DNA from: Paenibacillus hemerocallicola
Lineage (GTDB): Bacteria; Bacillota; Bacilli; Paenibacillales; NBRC-103111
DNA length: 64,000 bases
NCBI RefSeq assembly: GCF_006265175.1
Contig: NZ_VDCQ01000044.1
Coordinates: 17,626-81,625 of the forward strand
Reading direction: 5' to 3'
Shown here: piece after piece, positions 19,698-28,864 of the stretch
How positions within the stretch are numbered: position 1 is the first letter of the stretch
Layout: each line of letters begins with the position of its first letter
Made by a program: the position numbers and the translations under genes
Notes under the pieces: model-generated
Seen by the model: the letters and a program-made list of their open reading frames with translations, nothing else
The model's database searches: none
Told to the model about the DNA's origin: nothing

Positions 19698-19710
19698 AAA
19701 TATACAAGTT
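19698..19710. promoter_or_regulatory. Candidate GntR operator, copy B
   Basis: AAATATACAAGTT, 24 bp upstream of the lipoprotein remnant start; identical to copy A in the same divergent intergenic region. Confidence 0.4.
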
Positions 19711-19733
19711 AATATCAAGATGAGGTGATCAGG

Positions 19734-20288
19734 GTGAGACAAGGATTTCTGGCGTTAGGCTTGATTACGGTCACAGCCGTTTTGGTTGCAGGCTGCAGCG
19801 CTGCCGGCTTCCATTCAGACAATGCGCAGGATGCCAAGAAGCTGACGAAAGGCTTCCAAAGAGGCCCGACGTACCCGGAGCGTCCCGGGGTCGGCTTGCA
19901 GGTTGACGCCCACATCCTGTCCGTCACTTCAGCCAGCAAGCATAAGCAGGAAGCTTTCCAGGTGCTCGCGACGGTCGTTTCCGACGAGGTTCAACTGGAT
20001 ATTGCCAAGAAAGGCAAAATTAGCGCCTTGAACGATCCGAAGATTCAGAAGGCGTTCGGGGAAAACTTGACCTTCGTCAATGGAAAAAACCTGCAGGCTG
20101 CTTTTAAGACAAAGCCAGCCGAAACGTTTGTAGCCACTGAATATATTAACGATGCCAAAACGGAAATACGGGCCGCCTTTAAAGAGGTTACCGAAAAGGG
20201 AAAGGACATTAATACCGCGCTCCGCGAAGCCGAGGAAAAAACAAATTTGAAAATCCAGCAAAAGGAAGCGGCAAAAGTCGTGAAATAA
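19734..20288 (+). pseudogene. Sugar ABC transporter binding lipoprotein with large internal deletion
   Basis: The GTG at 19734 follows GAGGTGATC. The N-terminus is an intact lipoprotein signal (VTAVLVAGCSAAG). After about 35 residues the sequence jumps directly to what in full-length paralogs is the C-terminal third: DAHILSVTSASKHKQEAFQV, SDEVQLDIAKKGKISALNDP, KDINTALREAEEK. The same segments lie near the C-terminus of the 49 kb binding protein (SDEVQLKVARKYGKFSPLKNP; VDLNTALRNAEEG). Total length is about 185 residues against about 440 for the family, so the ligand cleft must be lost. The reading frame is intact, so a small lipoprotein may still be made. No permease genes accompany it. Confidence 0.8.
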
Positions 20289-20400
20289 TGTTGCAAGGAA
20301 GCGGTTGGCTGTTGGGAATCTGCGAGCATTGAGATTGGATTAAACACCATGATCTTTTTTTAAATCTCCGCATGCACTCCTATTGAGTTATACAAGGATT

Positions 20401-20449
20401 AAGCGCATATGTTTATGTCGAGGCCTTTCCGACACAAACATATGCGCTT
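20401..20449. terminator. Long hairpin between convergent genes
   Basis: AAGCGCATATGTTTATGTCG pairs, with one mismatch, with CGACACAAACATATGCGCTT. It lies between convergent 3' ends. No strong T tract, so termination efficiency is uncertain. Confidence 0.6.
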
Positions 20450-20487
20450 GAAATAAAAATTCCCAATGCGTCAGGACGAGACGCGAT

Positions 20488-22770
20488 TCACGGGGTGCGG
20501 ATGCCGATCGTCAAGCCGGGCTCACTCCAATTGCCGACCTTATCCCCGGCCTTTACGGTAAATGCATAATCCGAACCTAGCTCCAGCCCATTGACGGTAT
20601 AGTTGTATACGCTGCCCACGACAGTGGATAGCATCCGGTTGGCTTCGTATACCCGATATTGCGTTACGCCCGTATTGTCCGTAGCCGGAGTCCATGTCAG
20701 CAAGACCGACGCAGAGCTTCCATACGTGGCGGACAGCACGCTTCCATTCGGCCAAGTCGGAGCAACCGCATCTGCCGGAACGACACTGAAATCGTCAAAA
20801 TAGCCGGAAATGCCTCCGTCCAACACGGCTAGACGCAGCGATGTGCGGCTTCCGCTGTTCACGACAAGGCTGAATCGCTGCCAGTCGCCTCCGGTATGAC
20901 CGATAATCGCCTGCCCGATTGTGGCCTCCTGCATGTCCAGCACTTTAAAGACGGCGATTTTGCTGGATATGCCGCTATTGTTCGTATTCGCATAAAGCGA
21001 GAAGACGTAATCCGTGTTAGGCAACACTCTAATGTCCTGACGTACTCCTCGATATCCGCCCTTGCCGGTCAGCATCAAGGACCTGGCGCCGCCTGCGGTA
21101 TGATTTTGTCCGGTCGTATAGGCAAAAGGAGATGCAGGATCGCCGTAACCATAGGACCACGGCCAATTACCGGCAACCGGTGCTTCGAAGCCGGGGTTCA
21201 ACAGCATGTTGACTGGCCCCGGATCTGGAGCAGGACCGTGCGCAGCCGCTTCCGGATATTCGAACGCGCCAATATCCGGATAACCGACGTATAGCGGATT
21301 CCCCCAATAATCCCGGCTTCCATTGTCCGCGATCGGCTTGCCCGCGTTGATAGCCGGCGAGGCCGCCTGCAGACGGTAGCCATCCACCCCTGTCTTGAAG
21401 TCGCTTCCGTAGCCCGGGCTTATGAATAGCGGATCGGCCTTGACCGGATTCGGGTCGTCAGGTAGGACGCCGATTCCCGTATACAGATTGGAATCGTACA
21501 TAAAGTCCGGCTGATACGCTCCGCCGGCAACCGCGAAAATATTGTTCCACAGCTTAGCGCCCTCCCCGTAGCCGGTAAACCCGTCGCTACCGATCCTTAG
21601 TATGCAGTCCGGACAATAAATGTCGTTATTGTACACGTATGTTTTCTCTGGCGCCCGTATTTTCATTTCGCCGCCGGCGTCGTTCTGGCTAATGTTGTAC
21701 CGGATAATATTCGCCTGGAGAGGTGCGCTGTCGCGGTATGGTGTCAACTCCTCCGTCACCAGCAAAAATCCGCCCTGATTGTCCCGGCTGTAATTGTACT
21801 GGAAAATAATCGTGCCGCCGTTTCTGACATCCGCGTCCAGCCCTTGCCCGTCAGTGATTTCTTTGACCGTCCGGGCCACTTCGTTGTATTGGAATATGGC
21901 GTCTTCCACGCAAGTCGGGAACATGCCGGCAATCCAACGGAACCCCTGACCGTTTATACCCGCATCGAGCACCGTATTGGATTCGACTAACACGTTCTTG
22001 GCCTGAGCGACGATGATGCCGTCCCGCCCGGTTTTGTTGACGACATTGTTGCGGAATACGAGGTCCCTGGAGGTTCCCGGGGAAAAGTGGAATATCCCTC
22101 CCCCCGTCACATCGTGCACATGGTTGCCGTCGATTTCCAGATTCTCGAAAACGCCGGAAGCTTGAATCGCCGCCGACCGCCACACATCGCCGTCCAAATA
22201 ATTATGGATCCCTTTGACATGATGAACATCCATATTGAGGATGCGGATGCCGCGCATCGGCGGAGCGGCCGGGTCCGAGCCGGTGCCGTGAATGTAGATG
22301 CCGCTGCGCAATGCAGCCTGTGCCGAATCATTGGTTACTTCCAAGTTCTGAATCGTCCAATACTCCTGCATCGTCAACTCGATCGCGGCTCGGGTGCCGT
22401 TACCCATAATTAGCGGCTTGCTTCCGACGCCATAGCTGTCGATCGTAATGGGTGCAGCCGCCGAGCCCGAGCCGGCCGGTTTCAGTGTGCCTGTCCAGGC
22501 GCCGCCGGCCTTGAACAAGATGCGGTCGCCGGACGAGAACGTCGTCGCGTTTACTTTGCCGAGCGACTTCCATGGCGCGTCCGAATTCGTTCCCGGGTTA
22601 GCGTCGTTGCCGTCAAACGAATCGACATAATAGACAGTTCCCGTCACGCTTTGCTGCTGCTCCCGGCTTTGCGCCGACGAAGGAGATGCCTCGCGTATCG
22701 TCGACAGGCTGGCTGTCAGCAGCGCAACCATCAACGGGAAGACGATAAGGCGGATAAGCTTGTCGTTCAT
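20488..22770 (-). CDS. Secreted right-handed parallel beta-helix protein with CBM and Fn3 domains
   Basis: Three Met codons follow AAAGGAG closely; the one at 22770 has the best spacing (first Met is at 22779). A signal peptide (LIRLIVFPLMVALLTASL) precedes YYVDSFDGNDANPGT, a typical opening of DUF1565-like or pectate-lyase-like beta-helices. Repeated rungs (IQNLEVTND, LEIDGNHVHDVTGGG, VLVESNTVLDAG, IIRYNISQND) run to about residue 510. A jelly-roll carbohydrate-binding domain (NMLLNPGFEAP to GYFDDFSVV, about 520-665) and a fibronectin type III domain (about 670-760) close the protein. Likely an exported polysaccharide lyase, epimerase or binding protein. It starts 19 bp after the foldase gene, in one operon. 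Confidence 0.88.
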   Translation of the reverse strand: MNDKLIRLIVFPLMVALLTASLSTIREASPSSAQSREQQQSVTGTVYYVDSFDGNDANPGTNSDAPWKSLGKVNATTFSSGDRILFKAGGAWTGTLKPAGSGSAAAPITIDSYGVGSKPLIMGNGTRAAIELTMQEYWTIQNLEVTNDSAQAALRSGIYIHGTGSDPAAPPMRGIRILNMDVHHVKGIHNYLDGDVWRSAAIQASGVFENLEIDGNHVHDVTGGGIFHFSPGTSRDLVFRNNVVNKTGRDGIIVAQAKNVLVESNTVLDAGINGQGFRWIAGMFPTCVEDAIFQYNEVARTVKEITDGQGLDADVRNGGTIIFQYNYSRDNQGGFLLVTEELTPYRDSAPLQANIIRYNISQNDAGGEMKIRAPEKTYVYNNDIYCPDCILRIGSDGFTGYGEGAKLWNNIFAVAGGAYQPDFMYDSNLYTGIGVLPDDPNPVKADPLFISPGYGSDFKTGVDGYRLQAASPAINAGKPIADNGSRDYWGNPLYVGYPDIGAFEYPEAAAHGPAPDPGPVNMLLNPGFEAPVAGNWPWSYGYGDPASPFAYTTGQNHTAGGARSLMLTGKGGYRGVRQDIRVLPNTDYVFSLYANTNNSGISSKIAVFKVLDMQEATIGQAIIGHTGGDWQRFSLVVNSGSRTSLRLAVLDGGISGYFDDFSVVPADAVAPTWPNGSVLSATYGSSASVLLTWTPATDNTGVTQYRVYEANRMLSTVVGSVYNYTVNGLELGSDYAFTVKAGDKVGNWSEPGLTIGIRTP

Positions 22771-22789
22771 GTTCATCATTCTCCTTTGC

Positions 22790-23875
22790 TCACATATCGA
22801 TCCGGTTATAGACAGGCTCGTTGATTCGGATCTGTGCCTGGCGGACCCGTTTCATCACCTCCTCCTCGTAGCGCCGATCGAGTAGAAGCGCTTTCATGTT
22901 CGTCTTTGCTTCGTCGAAAGGAATGTACCCTTGCACGGTTTTCTCCACGCCTCCCAACAATGTGAACACTCCGCTTTCTTCGATTACCGCGCTGACCTCG
23001 CTACCGGAGAGCTTGCGGGCCGCTTCCGTTACGAGTGGGCTGTACTTCGTATCGTTAGCTAAAGTTGAATCGTCAATGGTCCGTCTGCCGACAGTCCAAT
23101 TTTTGGAAATTTCCGAACTTTCCGGTCCGTTAGCTTGCAGCGGCGGCTCTACCGCCCCCGATTCCAGCCATCGAATCCTTAGCCCGTTCATGGCTGTACG
23201 GAGGTTTTCCGTACCGGCGGCGTCGCCGTATGGAAAAGGTACGGAAACCACCTGGACGTGAATGGCATCCTCCTTTTTGTACAATTCCTCCTTATGCCGT
23301 TCATAGTAGTCATGAAGCTCTCTGTCGGAAGGAGCGATGCTTGGGACAAGCTTCTTCTTCAACTCCGCCGCGAGGTTGCCGAATACGATATCGTAATAAG
23401 GAAGCTTCTCATATCGTGTAGGACCGTATACGATCAAATTCCGGCTTGCCGCTTTCGCCCTGCTTGCATTCTCCTCCTCCCACCGACGCAGGAAGGCCGG
23501 ATATCCGATCTCCTGCACGACGCCCTCTTGCTTCGCCCATAGTTGCTGAACTTTTATGGTTGCGCTTTCATTAATGGCCGCCATTTTCAGCTTCTGAAGG
23601 GGCACTTCCCCGCCGTAGCTGCTTGTCCAAAATTGCGAGCTGTCCCCAGCATTGTAGGATTGCTGAAAGTAGCGGTAAATTTCGGCCCGACGGGCCGTCA
23701 TGATCAGCCTGAATTCCGCGACCGTGACTGGCTCTCCATCGATCATCGCCACGACCGCACGCTCTCCGTCCCCGAGGAACGACGATCTTGATTTTCCTAT
23801 AATAACGATTGCCAATAGCAATGCCGCGGACACCAAAGCCGTTATCCAAACACCCCGACTGACGATTCGCTTCAT
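22790..23875 (-). CDS. Membrane-anchored SurA/PrsA-like foldase (peptidyl-prolyl isomerase family)
   Basis: The ATG at 23875 follows AGGGGA and gives a proper N-terminal anchor (VWITALVSAALLLAIVIIG); an upstream in-frame codon would add 32 polar residues. Next comes the conserved opening of SurA N-terminal domains, VAMIDGEPVTVAEFRLIM (about 45-62), a helical chaperone region and a C-terminal part with a weak parvulin-like pattern (EDAIHVQVVSVPF ... FTLLGGVEKTVQGYIPFDEA). I cannot see a full catalytic parvulin signature, so a pure chaperone role is possible. Operon with the beta-helix gene suggests it helps that large exported protein fold. AraC is divergent. Confidence 0.82.
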   Translation of the reverse strand: MKRIVSRGVWITALVSAALLLAIVIIGKSRSSFLGDGERAVVAMIDGEPVTVAEFRLIMTARRAEIYRYFQQSYNAGDSSQFWTSSYGGEVPLQKLKMAAINESATIKVQQLWAKQEGVVQEIGYPAFLRRWEEENASRAKAASRNLIVYGPTRYEKLPYYDIVFGNLAAELKKKLVPSIAPSDRELHDYYERHKEELYKKEDAIHVQVVSVPFPYGDAAGTENLRTAMNGLRIRWLESGAVEPPLQANGPESSEISKNWTVGRRTIDDSTLANDTKYSPLVTEAARKLSGSEVSAVIEESGVFTLLGGVEKTVQGYIPFDEAKTNMKALLLDRRYEEEVMKRVRQAQIRINEPVYNRIDM

Positions 23876-24094
23876 ATGCCGTCCCCTGTCTTTGCAGATT
23901 GTATTCGACTTTTCACGAAACGCCGACGATCTTTCACCGGCGCTGTCTGAGGCACATGCGTTCGGTTGCACGAAATCGACTTTTTTGCAAACGAATTGAA
24001 GACCGGATTCATTTTCGTATGGTAAACTGAACTTGACTATTATGGGATCTTAAACGAAACGAATCGGAACATTTCGCAGATGAGGAGGATTTCC

Positions 24095-24937
24095 ATGCAC
24101 TTGCGCAAAATCGATTTTTTGGATTTTTCGAAGGAGCAAGGCAAGGAAAGCGGAGGAGGCATTCATCCGTATCCGGAAATTTTGTTCATTCTGGAAGGGA
24201 CAGCCCGGCTTCAGTGGATCGACCGCGACTATACGGCTACCTCCCCTTCCTTATTCCTGCTGCCGCCCAACACCCCGCACATGCTGTCCAACAAATCGGA
24301 CTATTGTCGTTTTGGTTTCATAGAGTTGGATATGGAGGGATCGTCCAGTTTCCCTAATCTTGAGCAAGCCTATTTGTGGAATGGCATGCAGCCGGCGAAC
24401 CCCGCGCAATGGCCGGCAACGGTTTTAATTTACGAAACGGCCCTGCAAATTCGAGACAATCTGAGCCCGAATAATCCTTACCGCTCGATCGCAAAGGACC
24501 TGATTATGTTGGACATCCGCAAACTGCTGCTGCTCGTCTCCTGCTTCCTGCAGACGCGCAAAGCAGGCCTTGTTACTCCATCTCCCGCAGCCGTCTTTCC
24601 CGATAAAACCAGAACGAGCGAACGCATCCATACGGTCATTCGGTATATGGAGTCCAACTACCAGCATCCGCTGACCGTAAATGTGCTGGCCTCGGAAGCT
24701 TACCTGGACGTCTCCTATTTCATCCGCTCCTTTCATAAAATCGTCGGCAAAACGCCGCTTCAATATTTACACGATCTGCGTCTGAACGCCGCCATCTGCT
24801 TTCTGTCCACGACTACCATGTCCATCCAGGACATTACGAATGAGGTCGGCTTTCAAAGCATTCACTACTTCAGCAGGCTGTTCAAGCAAAAATATGGAGT
24901 AAGCCCGTCCTTGTGGAGAACGCGGCAAATCTGCTGA
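24095..24937 (+). CDS. AraC-family transcriptional regulator with cupin sensor domain
   Basis: Start at ATG 24095, immediately behind GAGGAGG. Residues about 20-90 have a cupin-like pattern (HPYPEILFILEGTARLQWIDRDY; SPSLFLLPPNTPH). The last 100 residues contain two helix-turn-helix units (LTVNVLASEAYLDVSYFIRS; SIQDITNEVGFQSIHYFSR) and the family end motif KYGVSPSLWRT. It is divergent from the foldase/beta-helix operon and is the obvious candidate activator; the inducer would be a sugar (inference). Confidence 0.9.
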   Translation: MHLRKIDFLDFSKEQGKESGGGIHPYPEILFILEGTARLQWIDRDYTATSPSLFLLPPNTPHMLSNKSDYCRFGFIELDMEGSSSFPNLEQAYLWNGMQPANPAQWPATVLIYETALQIRDNLSPNNPYRSIAKDLIMLDIRKLLLLVSCFLQTRKAGLVTPSPAAVFPDKTRTSERIHTVIRYMESNYQHPLTVNVLASEAYLDVSYFIRSFHKIVGKTPLQYLHDLRLNAAICFLSTTTMSIQDITNEVGFQSIHYFSRLFKQKYGVSPSLWRTRQIC

Positions 24938-24944
24938 GAGGAAC

Positions 24945-24975
24945 GAACGTCAGGGAACTGCAAATTCCCTGACGT
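24945..24975. terminator. Bidirectional terminator between convergent genes
   Basis: AACGTCAGGGA pairs with TCCCTGACGTT between the AraC and Gfo/Idh/MocA gene ends. Confidence 0.85.
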
Positions 24976-24991
24976 TTCACTATACCCGGGG

Positions 24992-25996
24992 TTATTCGAA
25001 TGGAACAGGCAATTCTTGGCCGGCAGCTGCCGACGTCCCGGTCGTTTCGAGAACCGCTATTACCCGCCGCGTCTGCTCCGGTTTCACCTCGAGATCTGCG
25101 CCGTTCATCAAATGGTCGGCTATATTGCTGTAATACGCCATTGTTTGACTAGGCATATACGGGATTTTGCTCTCGATCTGGACGCCATTCTCCTCGGTCT
25201 GCAGCGTCAGATGGCCTTCGCCATTATCCAATACCGCGCCTTTCGTTCCGAGGAAACGCCGGGCCGCCTTTCCTAGACGAGCGATCGAGGATTGCTGCAC
25301 ATGGGCGAATGCGCCATTCTCGAACGAGAGGATACAGTCTATATGGTCTTCGTTCGTGCTCTCGTGCCAGATGCGGTTCTGCACGTATCCGCGGACGGAA
25401 CGGACCGGGCCCGGCACGGTGCGGAGCAGCCAGTCGATATAGTGAGCCCCCCAATCGTAGAACGCGCCTCCGGACAGCCGTTTGTCGGAGCGCCACCAGT
25501 CGCGAGGACGCTGGTAGGAGCCGAAAAACATTTCAACGTGAAAAATGTCGCCAAGCACTCCTTTCCGGATCAGATCCTGCAGCGTCAAAAACCAGCCGTC
25601 CCACCTGCGGTTATGGTACACGCTCAGCATCAATTGCTTCTGCTCCGCCAGACGGACGAGCGCATCGGCATCCTCGACGCGGATGCACATCGGCTTTTCC
25701 ACGATGCAATGCTTGCCGCTCTCCAAAATCCGCTTGGCGAGATCCGCATGCGTGTTGTGCGGCGTAATGACCGTAATCAGATCCAGATCATCCTGCGCCA
25801 GCAGCTCCGCTACATCGGTAAAGGTACGTATGCCGGGGAAATCCTGGCCAGCCTGCTCGGCTCTGGCAATATCGAGATCACAGACTGCGGCGAATTCGAA
25901 GCCGGCCTTCATCATCTGACTGGCGTGCTCCTTGCCCATGTTATACGCGCCGCCGTATCCGATTACGGCGCTCTTCCATACTCGCTTGCTTTCCAT
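24992..25996 (-). CDS. Gfo/Idh/MocA-family oxidoreductase
   Basis: 334 residues, ATG behind GGAGGA. The N-terminal Rossmann fold has GYGGAYNMGKEHA (about 13-25) and AVCDLD (about 37); the signature EKP is at about 98 in HCIVEKPMCI. The C-terminal domain carries SGGAFYDWGAHYIDWLL with the His/Asp typical of the active site. The family oxidises or reduces sugar rings such as inositol, glucose or glycosyl units with NAD(P). It is the last gene of a three-gene run (sialidase-like, binding protein, oxidoreductase) with a 20-bp gap to the previous gene, so it probably processes the imported or released sugar. Confidence 0.92.
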   Translation of the reverse strand: MESKRVWKSAVIGYGGAYNMGKEHASQMMKAGFEFAAVCDLDIARAEQAGQDFPGIRTFTDVAELLAQDDLDLITVITPHNTHADLAKRILESGKHCIVEKPMCIRVEDADALVRLAEQKQLMLSVYHNRRWDGWFLTLQDLIRKGVLGDIFHVEMFFGSYQRPRDWWRSDKRLSGGAFYDWGAHYIDWLLRTVPGPVRSVRGYVQNRIWHESTNEDHIDCILSFENGAFAHVQQSSIARLGKAARRFLGTKGAVLDNGEGHLTLQTEENGVQIESKIPYMPSQTMAYYSNIADHLMNGADLEVKPEQTRRVIAVLETTGTSAAAGQELPVPFE

Positions 25997-26016
25997 CGTC
26001 TTCCTCCGACTTCGTT

Positions 26017-27324
26017 TTATTTCGCTTTAAGCTCGGCGATCTTCTTGGTAAATTCCTCGTCAGCCTGCCTGAGTGCCGTATTGATGTCGCTTTTGCCTGT
26101 CACGTAGTTCAATAACTGGTTGCTTGCACTCGTCACTCCATCCCGGTCATACACCGTAACCGGAGGAATGACCGGATAGGTTTGGGTAAACAGCGGCTTG
26201 AGATTTTTGCCCTTGGCGGCCGGATTGTTCTCGAACGCATGCTCCAGTAGGGTTGTATCCTTCAGTGCGGAGAGGCGCCCATTTTTACTCGCTTCCACCT
26301 GCACTTCGGGATCGGTGCTCAAAAATGCGATGATCTGGAAAGCCAGATCGCCATGCTTGCTGCCTTGGGGCAGCAGGAAGCCGTCGGAGAACAACCCGGC
26401 GTTGACGTTTGGCTTCGCCTTGAGCGTCGGGAACGTAACCACGTCCCACCGGAAGCCCTCCTTCTCCGCGGCGACCATGTCTGTGTTTTGCAGAAGCAAT
26501 ATGTCTGGGAGCATGGCGGTCGTTCTCGCCTTCAGAAATTCGTCCCTCGTGCCGAATGGGCTTTTGAGCGGCTGATTGGATACGTCGTTAATCCGCTTGA
26601 ACAAATCGAACAGCGCTTTCCAGCCGTCGCTCATGAGCTGCGATTTCTCCGTTTTCGCATCGATAAACGCCAGCTCGCTTTGCATTTGCAGACGATTCAA
26701 CGAATACGGCGGGCGCAGGCCGACATAGCTTGCATCATTTTCACTACGCGTCAGCGTCTTGCCGAGCTCGATTACTTCGTCCCAGTTCATGTTGTCCTTC
26801 GGATAAGCGACCCCGAACTTGTCGAATATGTCTTTGTTGTAATGCAGGGCGAATGCGAGGACGTTGTAAGGCATGTAGTAGATTTGGCCCTGCTCCGAGT
26901 AAGATTTGATATTGTCGATCATTCTCGTATCGTATTTGTTGAAATCGAAGCCATGCTTCTTGGCAAGAGGCTGCAGGTCGATCGGCACCTTGAGCGGTGT
27001 CAGCATGTTGATGTTGGTCAAGCCGCCCCATATGATGTCCGGAATGTCGCCCGTCTGCAGCAGTTCCTCGATCGTGCTGCCTTTCTGGTTTTTGACGAGC
27101 TCCAGCGTAACATTCGGAAACTTCTTCTTGACGAACTGGTTGATATATTTCTCGAAATCGTCGAGCACCGTATGGGCGTAAAATTTCAGCGTGACGGGCT
27201 CCGCCGCCTTCGTCCCGGCCGTGCCGCCCGGCGTTGGCACGCTTTCTGGCTTCGTGTCTCCGCCGCAGGCCGTCGTTGCTGCCGTGATGGCGAGAAGTAT
27301 GGATGCGAGCGCTATTTTTTTCAT
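26017..27324 (-). CDS. Sugar ABC transporter substrate-binding lipoprotein
   Basis: 435 residues with a lipobox (AATTACGG, Cys about 20) followed by a flexible linker. Characteristic solute-binding segments include LLQTGDIPDIIWGG, HYNKDIFDKFGVAYPKD and the C-terminal DINTALRQADEEF. It is clearly paralogous to the protein at 48656-49981 (shared NKDIFDKFGVAYPKD). The ATG overlaps the upstream TGA as ATGA, indicating translational coupling to the sialidase-like gene. No permease or ATPase gene lies nearby, so it must use a transporter encoded elsewhere or be an orphan. Confidence 0.92.
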   Translation of the reverse strand: MKKIALASILLAITAATTACGGDTKPESVPTPGGTAGTKAAEPVTLKFYAHTVLDDFEKYINQFVKKKFPNVTLELVKNQKGSTIEELLQTGDIPDIIWGGLTNINMLTPLKVPIDLQPLAKKHGFDFNKYDTRMIDNIKSYSEQGQIYYMPYNVLAFALHYNKDIFDKFGVAYPKDNMNWDEVIELGKTLTRSENDASYVGLRPPYSLNRLQMQSELAFIDAKTEKSQLMSDGWKALFDLFKRINDVSNQPLKSPFGTRDEFLKARTTAMLPDILLLQNTDMVAAEKEGFRWDVVTFPTLKAKPNVNAGLFSDGFLLPQGSKHGDLAFQIIAFLSTDPEVQVEASKNGRLSALKDTTLLEHAFENNPAAKGKNLKPLFTQTYPVIPPVTVYDRDGVTSASNQLLNYVTGKSDINTALRQADEEFTKKIAELKAK

Positions 27325-28832
27325 CGAATTTCTAACCCTCCAGTTGCCGCTTGGTCGCGGAATGATGGTACGCGGTGGAACGTAATGTAGTTGGCGTCGT
27401 GAAAATTGTGGGCCCCGTTCAACGCCGTGCGCGACACGAACAGCAGATCGTCCCCGTCGGCTATCCAGTCCGCGTATTGGAAGCCGACCTGTTTGTCGTT
27501 CTCGGGCCAGCCGTTATCCTCGTAATTCAGAACGTCCCGGACGACCTCCCAGTGCTCCATGTCCGACGAGCGGACAAGCGCCAGCACGTTCCGCTGCCCC
27601 GCGTTCGCTCCGGTGACCCGGCTGACCAGAGACCAATATTTTTGCGAGCGCTCATCGAATTGGACCGTAAATTTGGACATATTGCCGTGAAAATCGATCG
27701 TTTTGCCGAAGACGAGCGGCGCGTCGGGGTGTTCCGCATCGGCGTATAACACGATCGTTCTGCCATGGCTCGGCAAGCCCCCGATCGTCTGATAGCGGGG
27801 AATGACCGCGAGCCGCCCGTCGGGGGCGACGACGGCGTTGCCTTCCAGCAAGTTCGGAAGCGAGCCGCCGCTGATCGCGCCAGGCCATTGCGGATCGTAC
27901 GGGAGGAACGGAGTCACCGTCCAGCTTGCCGAATCGAGCAAATCCGCCTCTATCGGCGCAGACAGCATGCCGGTGCGATGTCCCCCGGACTTCCAAGCGC
28001 CATAGTCAATCGACGTCCAGATCCGGTTGCGGTGAACGATCACCGGCATCGGTGCCTTATGTGGTCCTCCGGTTTCCCGCGTACCGCCCTTCATCAATAT
28101 TGTCGGAGCGCTCCACGTATTCCCGCCGTCCTCGGAACAACCGATCAGCAAATCCCCATATTCCGTACTTGTGCCGAGCATGTACAGCCGCTCGCAATGG
28201 ACGAAGAGCTTTCCCCAGAAGCAGGGGGACAAGTAGTTGATGAAACGCCATGCCCGCCCGTTGTCGTCAGAACTGAAAATCATGCTCAAATTTTGCCCGG
28301 CTTCCATCCAGAACACGTCGTGCGACACGACAAGCCGCCCGTCGGGAAGCTTGACGATCGAAGGACTGGCCGTCGACCGTCCGGAGAAATCGTACGTCCT
28401 ATCCTCCGGATGAATGTAGTTGACGATCGTTCCCGGTACGTGCCCACACCGGAACAATCGGACCGGACCTACGACGGGATCGTTGGAGCCATCCTGCGTA
28501 ATCCAGGTCAGATGAAGCCGGTAATCGATCCCATTTTTCAAGTTCGAAATGGTAGCGTTTCCATATCCAGCGCCTGCATCGAATCTCTTTATGACCGACT
28601 CTCCGCCCTCAGGCTGCAAAGTCGCCTCGATCACAAGAGGTGCACGGTCTCCTTCACCCTTTGCATTCAAGCGCCAACTAATCTGAACTTCCCCGTCTCC
28701 CGGCGCTACCCGGTCGATATGCAGCGCGTTCGCGAGGCTTCCGAATTCCCCTGTCCAGCCATCCTGACCGCCGCTGTTCCATGCCCGCTTTGTCAAATTG
28801 CCGTTCAACCGCTCTCCCCCCATCAATCGCAT
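27321..28832 (-). CDS. Sialidase-like (BNR/Asp-box) protein without signal peptide
   Basis: 503 residues. Residues about 35-125 look like a fibronectin-type domain; from about 140 the protein has a six-bladed propeller pattern with Asp-box-like repeats (SSDDNGRAW, SEDGGNTW) and a PSIVKLPDGRLVVSHD strand typical of exo-sialidase-fold enzymes. No signal peptide is visible, so it may act on imported oligosaccharides. The start is uncertain: ATG 28832 has a weak ribosome site, and a TTG at codon 9 sits just after GGGGGGAG. It is first in an operon with the sugar-binding lipoprotein (ATGA overlap) and the Gfo/Idh/MocA gene. Actual sugar specificity is unknown. Confidence 0.82.
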   Translation of the reverse strand: MRLMGGERLNGNLTKRAWNSGGQDGWTGEFGSLANALHIDRVAPGDGEVQISWRLNAKGEGDRAPLVIEATLQPEGGESVIKRFDAGAGYGNATISNLKNGIDYRLHLTWITQDGSNDPVVGPVRLFRCGHVPGTIVNYIHPEDRTYDFSGRSTASPSIVKLPDGRLVVSHDVFWMEAGQNLSMIFSSDDNGRAWRFINYLSPCFWGKLFVHCERLYMLGTSTEYGDLLIGCSEDGGNTWSAPTILMKGGTRETGGPHKAPMPVIVHRNRIWTSIDYGAWKSGGHRTGMLSAPIEADLLDSASWTVTPFLPYDPQWPGAISGGSLPNLLEGNAVVAPDGRLAVIPRYQTIGGLPSHGRTIVLYADAEHPDAPLVFGKTIDFHGNMSKFTVQFDERSQKYWSLVSRVTGANAGQRNVLALVRSSDMEHWEVVRDVLNYEDNGWPENDKQVGFQYADWIADGDDLLFVSRTALNGAHNFHDANYITFHRVPSFRDQAATGGLEIR

Positions 28833-28864
28833 ATGATCTGCTTCGTTGATCGCTTACAGGTTCT

